A stretch of DNA of 64,000 bases from Streptomyces sp. BA2 (GTDB lineage Bacteria; Actinomycetota; Actinomycetes; Streptomycetales; Streptomycetaceae): NCBI RefSeq assembly GCF_009769735.1, contig NZ_WSRO01000002.1, positions 930,001-994,000 on the forward strand, read 5' to 3'. The notes below the pieces were generated by a model. The model made no database searches. It was given only the letters and a program-made list of their open reading frames with translations, and was not told the origin of the DNA. The position numbers and the translations under genes are program-made. Shown piece after piece: positions 28,655-37,521 of the stretch (positions are counted from its first letter, which is position 1; each line of letters starts with the position of its first letter).

Positions 28655-29482
28655 TCAGCCGTTGAACCGGTCCGGGTCCGGGCCGATCCGCTCGTCGCGG
28701 TTCAGCGCGGAGATCTCACCGAGGTCGCCCTCGCTGAGCTCGAAGTCGAAGAGGTCGAAGTTCTCCTCGATGCGCTTCTGGGTCGCCGACTTGGGGAAGA
28801 CGATGTCTCCGCGCTGGATGTGCCAGCGCAGGGTCACCTGGGCCGGCGACTTGCCCACCCGCTGCGCGATGCGGTTGATGGCGGGGTCGTCGAGCACCTT
28901 GCCCTGCGCGATGGGCGACCAGGCCTCGGTGGCGATGTCGTGCTCGGCGCCGAAGGCCCTGACGTCGTCCTGGGTGAGGTAGGGGTGCACCTCGATCTGG
29001 TTGACCGCTGGCACCACGTCGCTGCCCTGCAGCAGCCGGCGCAGGTGGTGGGGCTGGAAGTTGGAGACTCCGATGGCCTTGGACCGCCCTGAGCGGTAGA
29101 TCTCCTCCAGGGCCTTCCAGGTCTCCACGAAGTCACCCTTGCCGGGCAGCGGCCAGTGGATGAGGAAGAGGTCCAGGTAGTCGAGGCCCAGGTCGTCCAT
29201 GGTGCGGTCGAACGCCTTGAGGGCGTCGTCGTGCGCGTGGGCGTCGTTGTTGAGCTTGCTGGTCACGAAGATGTCGGCGCGGTCGATGCCGGAGTCACGG
29301 ACCGCCTGGCCGACCTCCTTCTCGTTGCCGTACATCTCGGCCGTGTCGATGTGCCGGTAGCCGGCTTCCAGCGCGGCCAGTGTCGTCTCCCTGGTCTCCT
29401 CCGGCTCGATCTGGAAGGTGCCGAAGCCGAGCTGGGGGATCTGCACTGCGTTGTTGAGGGTGATGTCGGGTACTGCGGTCAC
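28655..29482 (-). CDS. Aldo/keto reductase
   Basis: A 275-residue (alpha/beta)8 oxidoreductase close to the 2,5-diketogluconate reductase group. The catalytic tetrad is visible: Asp and Tyr in GYRHIDTAEMYGNE, Lys in IFVTSKLNN and His in LFLIHWPLPG. The NADPH-binding end is IVFPKSATQKRIEEN. The GTG start at 29482 is preceded by AAGGAG. It lies 75 bases downstream of a semialdehyde dehydrogenase gene on the same strand, so the two may be co-transcribed for aldehyde handling. Confidence 0.93.
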   Translation of the reverse strand: MTAVPDITLNNAVQIPQLGFGTFQIEPEETRETTLAALEAGYRHIDTAEMYGNEKEVGQAVRDSGIDRADIFVTSKLNNDAHAHDDALKAFDRTMDDLGLDYLDLFLIHWPLPGKGDFVETWKALEEIYRSGRSKAIGVSNFQPHHLRRLLQGSDVVPAVNQIEVHPYLTQDDVRAFGAEHDIATEAWSPIAQGKVLDDPAINRIAQRVGKSPAQVTLRWHIQRGDIVFPKSATQKRIEENFDLFDFELSEGDLGEISALNRDERIGPDPDRFNG

Positions 29483-29557
29483 GATGGCTCCTTGTATTGC
29501 TGGTGGTCAGGGCTTGTCCCGCCGCGGATGTGCGAGACGTGCGGGAGGGCGGGTCGC

Positions 29558-30976
29558 TCAGCCGGCGATTCCGCTCAACTCCGCGTCGGGCGGCAGGATC
29601 CGCACGAGCTTACGGTTCACGAATTCCCGCATGCCGAGCTTCGAGAGCTCGCGCCCGTAGCCGGAGCGCTTGATTCCGCCGAACGGCAGGTCGGGCTGGG
29701 TCGAGGTGGGGTGGTTCACCCAGACCATGCCGGTCTCCACGCGCTCCGCCACCCGGCGGCCCCGCTCCACGTCCGCGCAGAACACGGACCCGCCGAGGCC
29801 GTACTGGCTGTCGTTGGCGAGGGCGACGGCCTCGTCCTCGTCGGCGACGCGGTAGATGACGGCCGCGGGCCCGAAGAGCTCCTCGGCGTAGGCGCGCATC
29901 CCCGGCTTGACGCCGGTGATGATCGTCGGTTCGACGAAGGCGCCCGGACGGTCGATGCGATGCCCGCCGGTGACAAGTTCCGCGCCCTGGTCCACCGTCT
30001 CGCGAATCTGGTCGGCGAGGTCCGCAGCCGCCTGCTCGGAGGAGAGCGGGCCCAGGGTGGTCGCCTCGTCCGCGGGGTCGCCCGGCCGCAGCGCCTCGAA
30101 CTCGCGACGCAGCCCGTCGACGAAGTCGTCGTACACGTCGTCCATCACGATGAACCTCTTCGAGGCCACGCAGCTCTGGCCGGTGTTCGCCATCCGGCCC
30201 GCCACCGCGGCCCCGATCGTGCGCTCGAGATTCTCGCCGTCGAGAACGATGAAGACGTCGCTGCCGCCGAGCTCCAGCAGGCTGGGTTTCATGTTCCGCC
30301 CGGCCCGTTCGGCGACCTGGGCCCCTGCTCCCTCGCTGCCGGTCAGGGAGGCTCCGCGGACCACCGGGCTGTCGATGATGCGCGAGATCTCCTCGTGGCT
30401 CACGAAGAGGTTGGTGTAGACGCCTACGGGGGCCTGGGCGTCGCGGAAGAGGGTCTCCAGGGCGAGTGCGGACTGCGGGCAGATGCCGGCGTGCTTGACC
30501 AGCACGGTGTTGCCGAGCACCAGGTTCGGCCCGGCGAAACGGACCACCTGGTAGAGCGGGAAGTTCCACGGCATGACGCCCAGCAGGACGCCGAGGGGGG
30601 CGTTGACGAGGTACGCCTCTCCCTCCCCCTCGAAGTCCAGCGGCTCGGGCGCGGCGAAGTCCGGGCCGTGCCGCGCGTAGTACTCCAGGATCGACGCGGC
30701 GAGGTCCACCTCTCCGCGCGCTTCCGAGATGAGCTTGCCCATCTCCAGGGTGATGAGCTGAGCCAGCTCTTCCTTGCGTTCCTTCATCAGGTCGGCCGCG
30801 CGTCCGACGACGGCAGCGCGCTCCTCGATCGGGCGCTTTTGCCAGGCGTCGAACGCGTGGCCCGCGGTCTCAAGCGTGGCATCGACTTCTTCGCCCTCGA
30901 TGACCGGGAACTCCACGAGGGTCTCCCCCGTGTACGGGCTCACGGTCGCGAACGAACTCTTGCGCTGATCCGACAT
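29558..30976 (-). CDS. NAD(P)-dependent succinate-semialdehyde (aldehyde) dehydrogenase
   Basis: A 472-residue aldehyde dehydrogenase. The catalytic Cys lies in [12 protein letters not shown] and the general-base Glu in [12 protein letters not shown]; the cofactor region is [11 protein letters not shown], and the closing motif is [14 protein letters not shown]. Sequence style places it with bacterial GabD/YneI-type enzymes. GGAGAG precedes the ATG at 30976. It oxidises succinic semialdehyde or similar aldehydes. Two copies of a 12-bp direct repeat lie about 100-130 bases upstream. Confidence 0.92.
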   Translation of the reverse strand: MSDQRKSSFATVSPYTGETLVEFPVIEGEEVDATLETAGHAFDAWQKRPIEERAAVVGRAADLMKERKEELAQLITLEMGKLISEARGEVDLAASILEYYARHGPDFAAPEPLDFEGEGEAYLVNAPLGVLLGVMPWNFPLYQVVRFAGPNLVLGNTVLVKHAGICPQSALALETLFRDAQAPVGVYTNLFVSHEEISRIIDSPVVRGASLTGSEGAGAQVAERAGRNMKPSLLELGGSDVFIVLDGENLERTIGAAVAGRMANTGQSCVASKRFIVMDDVYDDFVDGLRREFEALRPGDPADEATTLGPLSSEQAAADLADQIRETVDQGAELVTGGHRIDRPGAFVEPTIITGVKPGMRAYAEELFGPAAVIYRVADEDEAVALANDSQYGLGGSVFCADVERGRRVAERVETGMVWVNHPTSTQPDLPFGGIKRSGYGRELSKLGMREFVNRKLVRILPPDAELSGIAG

Positions 30977-31073
30977 GAACTCTCCAGAGCGACGAGTGAG
31001 GGCAGCTGGGACACAGGCCGGAACGCCGCGTTCCGGCCCCATCCCGGGGTACCCGACACCACGAGGCGCAAAC

Positions 31074-31103
31074 AGCTGATATGCCAAAAAGAGCTCATAT
31101 GCC
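31074..31103. promoter_or_regulatory. 12-bp direct repeat upstream of the semialdehyde dehydrogenase
   Basis: AGCTGATATGCC and AGCTCATATGCC differ by one base and start 18 bp apart in an AT-richer stretch. Direct repeats placed like this often bind regulators or form promoter elements. It could serve the dehydrogenase on the minus strand. Confidence 0.4.
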
Positions 31104-31131
31104 CCTACGGGTGTCAGGTGCCCGGCTGACG

Positions 31132-32637
31132 TCACCCCCGACTGCCTGCCCGCACCGCAGGTCCCACATGGATGCTCAGGTCACCGAACCGATGGGACGC
31201 CCAGCCGCGCGCGTACCCCGGCGGCCCGTCCTCCACCGTGGCGAGGGTGGCCGTCGGCGTGCGCTGTGCGGTCCGAAGGAGGTCCGCCCTGGTGGTGCTG
31301 GCGTTGTGCCCCTGGGTCTGCGCGGAGGAGCACCCGGCGTAGAAGGCGATCGGGAGCGCCTCGTGTCCGTTGAGCACACAGGACGGCCGTACGCCGAGTC
31401 GGTGAAGCTCGGCTGCCGTGCGGGCCCACTCCTGCCGGCCGGCGGTGGAACGGGCCACGGCGTCCTCAAGTACCGCGTACTGCACGGCCACATGCCCGGC
31501 GAAGGCAAGCGCCGCCAACGTCAGCGCCACCGGCCGCCACGCTTGGCGCGCGCTGGTGACCAGGTGAATGAGGGCGTCGGCGACCGGGATGGCCAGCAGC
31601 GCGTAGAACGGCAGCAGGAAGCGCGGCGCGGCGTAACCGATCATGAACAGGTACGGGGCGCTCGCCGTCGCGGCGCAGGCCAGCGGCAGGAGCGTGCGCG
31701 CGGTGCGTCGGCCCCTGACCGCGACGGCAAGCCCCAGGGCGGCGAGCAGCGGCAGGGCGAACCACCATGCGATCAGCTCCGGGGAGGGGAGCGAGTTGCT
31801 GCACGGGCGGCACAGGGTCTGGCCGCCCAGGCTGCGCAGCTGGTCCAGGACGGCGATGTTCCAGCCGAGGCCGCCCTGGATCCGGGAGGCGTCGGCCAGG
31901 CGCTCACCCAGGCCGCCGAAACTGACGTACGCCTCGGCCACCCAGCCGACAGCCCCCGTCCCGAGCCCCACGACGAGCGCCGCAAGGAGCCGCGGTCGCC
32001 GCCACTGGCGGACGCACACCAGCAGAACGAACAGCGGGATGACCACCCAGACGGCGTCGGTGGGCCGCATCCACGCCAGCAGCGCCGCGCTCGCGCCCGC
32101 GCCCCACAGCGCGGCCCGGTCGCGGCGGTCGGCCTGGGCACGCAGGAAGCATCCGACGCAGGCCAGGGCGCCGATCGCGACCCAGTAGTTGGGCATGACC
32201 TCCGGGCCGTAGAAGACGGTCACCCACAGCGTCGCGAACAGGACGCCGGCCAGAACCACCACCCGTTGGGGGAAGAGACCACGCCAGACGCGCAGCGCCA
32301 GGAAGAGGCCGAGGCCGGACAGCAGAGCCAGATAGATCCGCAGGAGTGAGGTGGACGACGACCACGAGGCGATGGGCGCGACCAGCAGGGAGATGCCTCG
32401 GGAACGGGGTGCGCTGAAGAACGCCGCCGGGGCATGGCCGCTGACCTGGCTGACGTACACCGCCTCGTCCCATCCGAGCCCCATTCCGGGCCGTACGAGG
32501 ACCAGTTGGGCCAGCGTGAAGGCCACCGCCACGGCGGCCGGCCAGCCTTGGCCTCCGGTGCGTCGCGGGGTGCGGACGGCCGGCGTCGGGCCGTGCCTCT
32601 CCAGTACGGCGAGCGGGACGCTCAGGGTCTTGACCAT
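31132..32637 (-). CDS. GT-C type integral membrane glycosyltransferase-like protein
   Basis: A 501-residue polytopic protein with about ten hydrophobic segments. The first extracytoplasmic loop carries [14 protein letters not shown], the Asp-Glu motif of GT-C (ArnT/PMT-like) polyprenyl-phosphate-sugar transferases. The C-terminal 120 residues form a soluble domain with few charged clusters. The ATG at 32637 is chosen after a purine-rich site; a longer frame begins at 32685. Transfer of a sugar onto an exported or cell-wall acceptor is inferred from the fold. Confidence 0.75.
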   Translation of the reverse strand: MVKTLSVPLAVLERHGPTPAVRTPRRTGGQGWPAAVAVAFTLAQLVLVRPGMGLGWDEAVYVSQVSGHAPAAFFSAPRSRGISLLVAPIASWSSSTSLLRIYLALLSGLGLFLALRVWRGLFPQRVVVLAGVLFATLWVTVFYGPEVMPNYWVAIGALACVGCFLRAQADRRDRAALWGAGASAALLAWMRPTDAVWVVIPLFVLLVCVRQWRRPRLLAALVVGLGTGAVGWVAEAYVSFGGLGERLADASRIQGGLGWNIAVLDQLRSLGGQTLCRPCSNSLPSPELIAWWFALPLLAALGLAVAVRGRRTARTLLPLACAATASAPYLFMIGYAAPRFLLPFYALLAIPVADALIHLVTSARQAWRPVALTLAALAFAGHVAVQYAVLEDAVARSTAGRQEWARTAAELHRLGVRPSCVLNGHEALPIAFYAGCSSAQTQGHNASTTRADLLRTAQRTPTATLATVEDGPPGYARGWASHRFGDLSIHVGPAVRAGSRG

Positions 32638-32954
32638 CGCCTGCCTTCCCCCTACACGCAGTAGGGCTCCCCTTCCGCCCCACACGGAGCAGGACAGAAG
32701 GAGTAAGTCGGAAAAACGTGATCAAACTAACCCGAGTCGCCCGGGAGCGCAGCGCGAAGATCAGGTCCGCTCACGCGGAGGCGGTGGCGGTGGCGGTGGG
32801 GCGGTACGGGGCCGGGCCGCGGTTCGGTGAGCTGTCGTCAAAAACACTGCGCACGGCGGCCGAGGAGTCGGCCGCCCCGCGCTGAGCGAGCTCCTGATCC
32901 GGTACGGGCTCAGCGGAGCGGCCGCCTCCACTCAGGCCGCTCAGGCTGCCTGGT
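32638..32954. other. Intergenic gap of about 320 bases
   Basis: No gene is seen. It must hold the promoter of the membrane glycosyltransferase (an AT-richer patch lies near 32700-32730) and the 3' end of the serine hydrolase transcript. A short GGTGGC hexamer repeat lies near 32780 and a weak GAGCGGC/GCCGCTC hairpin near 32915-32940. Confidence 0.5.
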
Positions 32955-34166
32955 TCAGCGGCAAAGGGCCTCGTTCACGACCTTGTCGACGCGCTCCCTG
33001 CCCGCCTCGTCGTTCAGTTGCATCGTCACCGCGACGTTGGCGGCGCGGCCGTCGTCGGTGGCTCCGCCTCGGGTCTCGTATCCCGGGAAGCTGCCGCCGT
33101 GGCCCCAGTAGAGGCCGTCACCGCACGGAAGCGGCTTGCTCACGATTCCCAGGCCGTAGCGGGCGCCGGGGCCGAAGGTGTCCTCGGCGGGGAGGGTCGA
33201 ACCGCGCATCTCGGCGAGCTGGGCCGGTGCGAGGAGGCGGCCGCGGTCGGACAGAAGCGCGGAGTAGAAACGGTTGAGGTCGGAGTTGGTGGAGACCAAG
33301 GCGCCTGCGGCCCACCCCCAGGAAGGGTCGATCTCCGTGACGTCCTGCAGAGGCGCGCCGGCCGAATCCCGGTAGTAGCCGTGAGGGTGGGGGCCTCGGA
33401 TGGTCGCGTCGCCGGGGGCCGGGAAGTATGTGTGGCGCAGCCCGATGCGCTTGATGATGCGCCGGTCCATCTCCTTGGCGAGGGGGCGGCCTGTGACCTT
33501 CTCGACGATCAGACCGGCCAGCACGTAGTTCGTGTTGCTGTACTCCCACTTCTTCCCGGGCTCGAAGCCGGCCTTGTGCCGCAGCGCGATGTCGAGGAGC
33601 TCACGGGGTTCGAAGTAACGGACGTCGTCCCCGAGGTAGTTGCTGTAGTTGGGCAGTCCGCTGTTCTGCTGGAGGAGCTGGCGGACCTTGATGCGGCGCC
33701 CGTCGATCCCATCGCCTCGTACGAGACCCGGGAGATAGGTCTCGACCGGGGCGTCGAGGCGGATCTTCCCTTCGCCGACCAGTTGCAGCACGACCACCGC
33801 GGTGAACGTCTTGGTGTTGCTGCCGATCCGCACCCGCCCGTCCCTGGGCACCTTCGCGCCCGTGGCCAGATCGCCGACCCCCGCGGTGTAGGTGCGGGTG
33901 CGGCCCTCGCGGTCCTGGGCGCTGGCCAGCGCGGCGGGCAGGCCAGCGGAGTGCACCAGCGAGTTCACGCCCTGTCGCACGGCGTCCGGCCTGGGGGCGG
34001 CGGACGCCGCGGGCGGCGCGAGGGCACCCATCGTCATGACGCCGACGGCCACCACGGCCGCGGCCGGAACGGCTCTGCGCAGACCGCTCTGCCGCCTGGG
34101 CGGCAGCCCCCTCTGCCCCCTCTGGGGCCGGGAAGAACGGGACGTCTGCCATACCTGCTCACGCAC
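32955..34166 (-). CDS. Exported serine hydrolase (beta-lactamase/DD-peptidase family)
   Basis: A 403-residue class C beta-lactamase-fold protein. An arginine-rich N-region and a hydrophobic stretch (AVVAVGVMTMGALAPP) ending in PPAASAAP form the signal peptide. The nucleophile motif is IGSNTKTF (Ser-x-x-Lys), the second motif WEYSNTNY (Tyr-x-Asn) and the third YWGHGGSFPGY in place of Lys-Thr-Gly. The GTG at 34166 has AGGAG seven bases upstream. Relatives are D-aminopeptidases, DD-carboxypeptidases and esterases. It is divergent from the DinB gene. Confidence 0.9.
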   Translation of the reverse strand: MREQVWQTSRSSRPQRGQRGLPPRRQSGLRRAVPAAAVVAVGVMTMGALAPPAASAAPRPDAVRQGVNSLVHSAGLPAALASAQDREGRTRTYTAGVGDLATGAKVPRDGRVRIGSNTKTFTAVVVLQLVGEGKIRLDAPVETYLPGLVRGDGIDGRRIKVRQLLQQNSGLPNYSNYLGDDVRYFEPRELLDIALRHKAGFEPGKKWEYSNTNYVLAGLIVEKVTGRPLAKEMDRRIIKRIGLRHTYFPAPGDATIRGPHPHGYYRDSAGAPLQDVTEIDPSWGWAAGALVSTNSDLNRFYSALLSDRGRLLAPAQLAEMRGSTLPAEDTFGPGARYGLGIVSKPLPCGDGLYWGHGGSFPGYETRGGATDDGRAANVAVTMQLNDEAGRERVDKVVNEALCR

Positions 34167-34349
34167 GAGCCAACTCCTACGGAATGTCGGAAAACCAGCG
34201 GCATCTGCCGGTCCCAGCATTTCCGGAGGCCGCTGCCCGGGACGATCCTGCTAGCCGCCCGGCTCCGGGTAGGGCTACCCCCAGGTACGCCCGGCCGGCG
34301 CGGCCCCAGTGGCGTGGGCGAGGGTGGCGACCTACATGTAATGAATCCA

Positions 34350-34372
34350 TATAGGACAGCATCTGGCCTATA
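34350..34372. promoter_or_regulatory. Inverted repeat in the DinB/serine-hydrolase divergent promoter
   Basis: TATAGG and CCTATA are perfect 6-bp inverted repeats with an 11-base spacer in an AT-richer stretch 56 bases before the DinB ATG. They may be an operator overlapping a -10 element. Confidence 0.4.
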
Positions 34373-34427
34373 CGCCTCATAGCGTGTTCCTTGACCGGCA
34401 GGACAGGAACACCGGAAGGCGGAGACC

Positions 34428-34988
34428 ATGGCTGCGAACGAGCTGAACACCACTCCCGACGTGGCGGAGACCCCGGCCGTCACTGGTGAGCGTGCCGAAT
34501 GGCTGGAGGCGCTGGCCCATCAGCGGCAATTCCTGCGCTTCACCGCCCGTGATCTCACCGACGAGCAGGCCGGGCTGCGGACCACCGCGAGCGAGCTGTG
34601 CATCGGCGGTCTGATCAAGCACGTCGCCGAGGTCGAGCGGTCCTGGGTGGACTTCATCCTGGACGGCCCGTCGACGATGGCGGACTTCACATCCATGACC
34701 GAGGCCGACTGGGCCAGCCGGTCCGACGGGTTCCGGATGCTGCCGGGCGAGACGCTGGCCGGCGTACTGGCCGAGTACGCCGAGGTGGCCCGCCGGACCG
34801 ACCAACTGGTCGCCACTCTGCCCGACTTGGACATCGGGTGGCCGTTGCCGAAGGCCCCGTGGTTCGAGTCCGATGCGCAGTGGTCGGCCCGCCGGGTGCT
34901 GATGCACATCGTCAGCGAGACCGCCCAGCACTCCGGTCACGCCGACATCATCCGTGAGTCCTTGGACGGCGCGACGAGCATGGCCTGA
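34428..34988 (+). CDS. DinB superfamily protein (DUF664, mycothiol-transferase-like)
   Basis: A 186-residue four-helix protein. The metal-binding His residues occur in LIKHVAEVERSWVDF and in LMHIVSETAQHSGHADII, the usual DinB/DUF664 pattern. GGAG stands close before the ATG. In actinobacteria such proteins are mycothiol S-transferases acting in detoxification of electrophiles. It converges on the TetR gene, and one of two TetR-like half-dyads lies between them. Confidence 0.9.
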   Translation: MAANELNTTPDVAETPAVTGERAEWLEALAHQRQFLRFTARDLTDEQAGLRTTASELCIGGLIKHVAEVERSWVDFILDGPSTMADFTSMTEADWASRSDGFRMLPGETLAGVLAEYAEVARRTDQLVATLPDLDIGWPLPKAPWFESDAQWSARRVLMHIVSETAQHSGHADIIRESLDGATSMA

Positions 34989-35024
34989 GGCGCGCACCGG
35001 CCGAGGCGGGCGGCCAGGGTTTTT

Positions 35025-35039
35025 GACTAGTTTTTCAGT
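35025..35039. promoter_or_regulatory. Second copy of the TetR-type operator sequence
   Basis: TTGACTAGTTTTTCAGT closely resembles TTGACTGAATTTTCAGT in front of the TetR gene, but lies beyond its stop codon, between convergent DinB and TetR genes. It may be a second binding site that allows looping across the gene, or a relic. Confidence 0.4.
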
Positions 35040-35050
35040 AGCGTAGGGAT

Positions 35051-35632
35051 CTACCGCTCCCGCAGCAGCGCCAGCTCGGCGTCGATGGCACCGCGCATCA
35101 GGTCGCGCGCGTGGTCGATCCGCAGTCCGCCGCTGAGCCAGCGCATGCTGAGCCCTTCGAGCAGGGCGGTGAGCCGCTCTGCCGCCGCGGCCAGGGCGGG
35201 CGCCGGGGCCGTCGGCCGCACCTGGCCGAGGAGGGCCGCCACCTCCTGCACCCACACCAGGGTCGCCCTGGCGAGGTCCTCCCGCAGCACCTCGTCGAAG
35301 ACGGCGCTCGCCCGCAGTTCGCCCCAGGCGGTGCTGTTCTCCCTGACCACCTGCGATTCCTGCAGTTCCAGGAGGAGGGTCTCTTCCAGCTCCTCACGCG
35401 GAGCCAGCGGTTCGGCGTCCGCCGCGCGGCCGGTGGTGTAGCGCTCGGCGCGGTCGTTGATGAACTCCAGCGTGTGGCGCAGGATCCCGGTGCGGTCCTT
35501 GAAGTGGTAGTAGATCAACCCGGTCGAGACGCCGGCCTCGGCGGCGAGCTCTTCGACACGCAGGCCACGGACGCCGCGGCGGGCGATGAGCCGTGCGGCC
35601 GCTTCGAGGATCTGAGTAGTGCGGGGCGCCAT
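35051..35632 (-). CDS. TetR family transcriptional regulator
   Basis: A 193-residue regulator. The DNA-binding domain is at residues 5-50 (ILEAAARLIARRGVRGLR, AAEAGVSTGLIYYHFKDR). The C-terminal effector domain is rich in Leu/Ala helices and ends AIDAELALLRER, similar to BetI-like proteins. It is divergent from the exported agmatine deiminase gene with a clear dyad between them, so autoregulation and control of the deiminase are inferred. Polyamines or related amines are possible ligands, but not shown. Confidence 0.92.
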   Translation of the reverse strand: MAPRTTQILEAAARLIARRGVRGLRVEELAAEAGVSTGLIYYHFKDRTGILRHTLEFINDRAERYTTGRAADAEPLAPREELEETLLLELQESQVVRENSTAWGELRASAVFDEVLREDLARATLVWVQEVAALLGQVRPTAPAPALAAAAERLTALLEGLSMRWLSGGLRIDHARDLMRGAIDAELALLRER

Positions 35633-35693
35633 GGATCCGAACCCTACCCGGCCCTTCGGCCGTACCCGTGATGGGTCCAGGTCTCCATCTTTG

Positions 35694-35707
35694 ACTGAAT
35701 TTTCAGT
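35694..35707. promoter_or_regulatory. TetR operator between divergent regulator and deiminase genes
   Basis: ACTGAA and TTCAGT flank two bases in TTGACTGAATTTTCAGTTC, 58 bases before the deiminase GTG and 62 bases before the TetR ATG. The sequence style is usual for TetR-family sites. Confidence 0.6.
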
Positions 35708-35764
35708 TCGTGTCAGAGTCGAGACGGGATAACTGGATCCCCATCACGATGATCGGAGTTCACC

Positions 35765-36958
35765 GTGACCCCCCTGTCCGCCATGTCTCCCTCCTCCTCC
35801 TTCCTCCCGCCTCTCCCCTCTCGCCGCTCGGCCCTCCGCGCGCTCGCCGGTATCGGCACCGCGGTCCTCGGAGCCTCGGCGTGCGGGCCCGGCGACGAGC
35901 CGGCCGGGAGCGCCAGGACCGCGGGTGAAGTGGGCACGACGAGCGAGGGGCTGCGTATGGGTGCCGAGTGGGAGAGTCACGCGCGCACCTTCATGTCGTG
36001 GCCCGCCCTGGAGTCGGTGTGGGGCGACGACCTCCCCTACGTCCGCGAGGACATCGCGCGCGTCGCCCGCACCATCGCGGAGTACGAGTACGTCGTGATG
36101 ATGGCCGGGCCCGAGCAGCAGAAGGCCGCCCAGAAGGCCTGCGGGCGCGACGTCGAGGTGATCCCTCTGGTCATCGACGATCTGTGGGCCCGCGACACCG
36201 TGCCCGTGTTCGTGGAGCAGGACGGCGGTGTCGTCGGCGTCGACTTCAACTTCAACGGGTGGGGTGACAAGCAGGAGCACACGAACGACGCCCGCGTGGG
36301 CCGCACCCTCCTGTCGAAGTACGACATCCCGCGCAGAAAGGCTCCCCTGGTCTCCGAGGGCGGCTCCTTCGAGACCGACGGCGAGGGCACTCTCCTCATC
36401 ACCGAGAGCTCGATCGTCAACGACAACCGCAACCGCGGAAAGAGCCGGGACCAGATCGAGGCCGAGCTCAAGCGGACGCTGGGCATCAAGAAGGTGATCT
36501 GGCTGGCCGGAGTGCGCGGCGAGGACATCACCGACGCGCACGTGGACAGCCTCGTGCGCTTCACCGCGCCCGGTGTGGTGCTCCTCGACCGGGCTTTCCC
36601 CGGCACGCCCGCCGACTCCTGGTCGCGCGCGGCCGACCAGGCGAAGGCCGTGCTCAGCGAGGCGACGGACGCCAGGGGACGGTCCTTCGAGGTCATCGAT
36701 CTGCCGCAGCCCGACCTGGACAGGATTACCGGTGAGGGTGACGACTTCGTGTCGACGTACGCCAATTTCTACGTCGCCAACGACTCCGTGTTCATGCCCA
36801 GGTTCGGGGACCGGAAGGCCGACAGCCGCGCCCGGAGCATCCTGCGGGAGCACTTCCCCCAGCGCGACATCGTGCCGGTCCGGATCGACGCCATCGCCTC
36901 CGGTGGCGGCGGCATCCACTGCTCCACGCACGATCAGCCCGGCAGGCCGGTCGACTGA
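35765..36958 (+). CDS. Exported agmatine deiminase/peptidylarginine deiminase family protein
   Basis: A 397-residue protein. The N-terminus has a twin-arginine motif (SRRSALRALAG) followed by LGASACGPG, where the Cys could be lipidated. The catalytic core has MSWPALESVWG, EGGSFETDGEG, DAHVDSLVRF (catalytic His) and GGGGIHCSTHDQP (catalytic Cys). The GTG at 35765 follows GGAG. The family converts agmatine to N-carbamoylputrescine; most agmatine deiminases are cytoplasmic, so Tat export is notable. Expression is probably controlled by the divergent TetR. Confidence 0.9.
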   Translation: MTPLSAMSPSSSFLPPLPSRRSALRALAGIGTAVLGASACGPGDEPAGSARTAGEVGTTSEGLRMGAEWESHARTFMSWPALESVWGDDLPYVREDIARVARTIAEYEYVVMMAGPEQQKAAQKACGRDVEVIPLVIDDLWARDTVPVFVEQDGGVVGVDFNFNGWGDKQEHTNDARVGRTLLSKYDIPRRKAPLVSEGGSFETDGEGTLLITESSIVNDNRNRGKSRDQIEAELKRTLGIKKVIWLAGVRGEDITDAHVDSLVRFTAPGVVLLDRAFPGTPADSWSRAADQAKAVLSEATDARGRSFEVIDLPQPDLDRITGEGDDFVSTYANFYVANDSVFMPRFGDRKADSRARSILREHFPQRDIVPVRIDAIASGGGGIHCSTHDQPGRPVD

Positions 36959-37096
36959 CGCAGGTCATGGGCGGTGGCGTCAGCACCACCCCTGGCCCGG
37001 GCCTCAGACCTCCTGACCCGCGGCCCCCGTCGGCAGGACTTCACCGGCCGCCCGCTGGCCCGCGGCGCCCACCACCCGGCACGTACAGTTGATCGC

Positions 37097-37456
37097 ATGA
37101 CCCAGCCGCTGTTCCGTGCGAGTGAAGCCGGCGGGAAGTCGATCGACGCCCCCACCGACGACGAAGTGCACGACCTGCTCGCCGACATGAACCTCAGCCA
37201 CCCGTTCGTCATCATCGAACGCACCGACCGGCTGCCGGACGGCCAGCACTTCATGCAGGTGTACCTCAACGAGGACATCAGCCATCAGGTCGAGTACCGG
37301 GAGGGCGGCAACGAGCTGCACTTCCAGGCTCACGTCCCCTCGCGGGGCGATGTGATCGGGGTGCAGCCGGTCGCCGATGTCATCGCGGACTGGATGCGCG
37401 ACGGCCCTTCATGGCGCACGGCCCTGCCGTGGGCTCCTCTTTTTCCCGGCAGCTGA
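37097..37456 (+). CDS. Conserved actinobacterial hypothetical protein
   Basis: A 119-residue soluble acidic protein. The pattern HPFVIIERTDRLPDGQHFMQVYL, abbreviated here to its core FVIIERTDRLPDG, then HQVEYREGGNELHFQ and VADVIADWMRDG, recurs in short uncharacterised Streptomyces proteins; I know no function. It could have an immunity-like fold, but this is not supported further. The ATG at 37097 is the first plausible start; the ribosome site is weak. It stands alone between the deiminase and the protease. Confidence 0.7.
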   Translation: MTQPLFRASEAGGKSIDAPTDDEVHDLLADMNLSHPFVIIERTDRLPDGQHFMQVYLNEDISHQVEYREGGNELHFQAHVPSRGDVIGVQPVADVIADWMRDGPSWRTALPWAPLFPGS

Positions 37457-37521
37457 CCGGCGCCGCGGAGTGATCACCGGCAGGTGTCCACCGCGGCGCC
37501 TCAATCAGCTCCGCGCGGACC

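Noticed and set aside
29156..31129. Plus-strand open frame of 657 codons opposite the semialdehyde dehydrogenase
   Set aside because: Antisense shadow of a clear gene with Val/Gly/Asp-rich composition and no recognisable domain.
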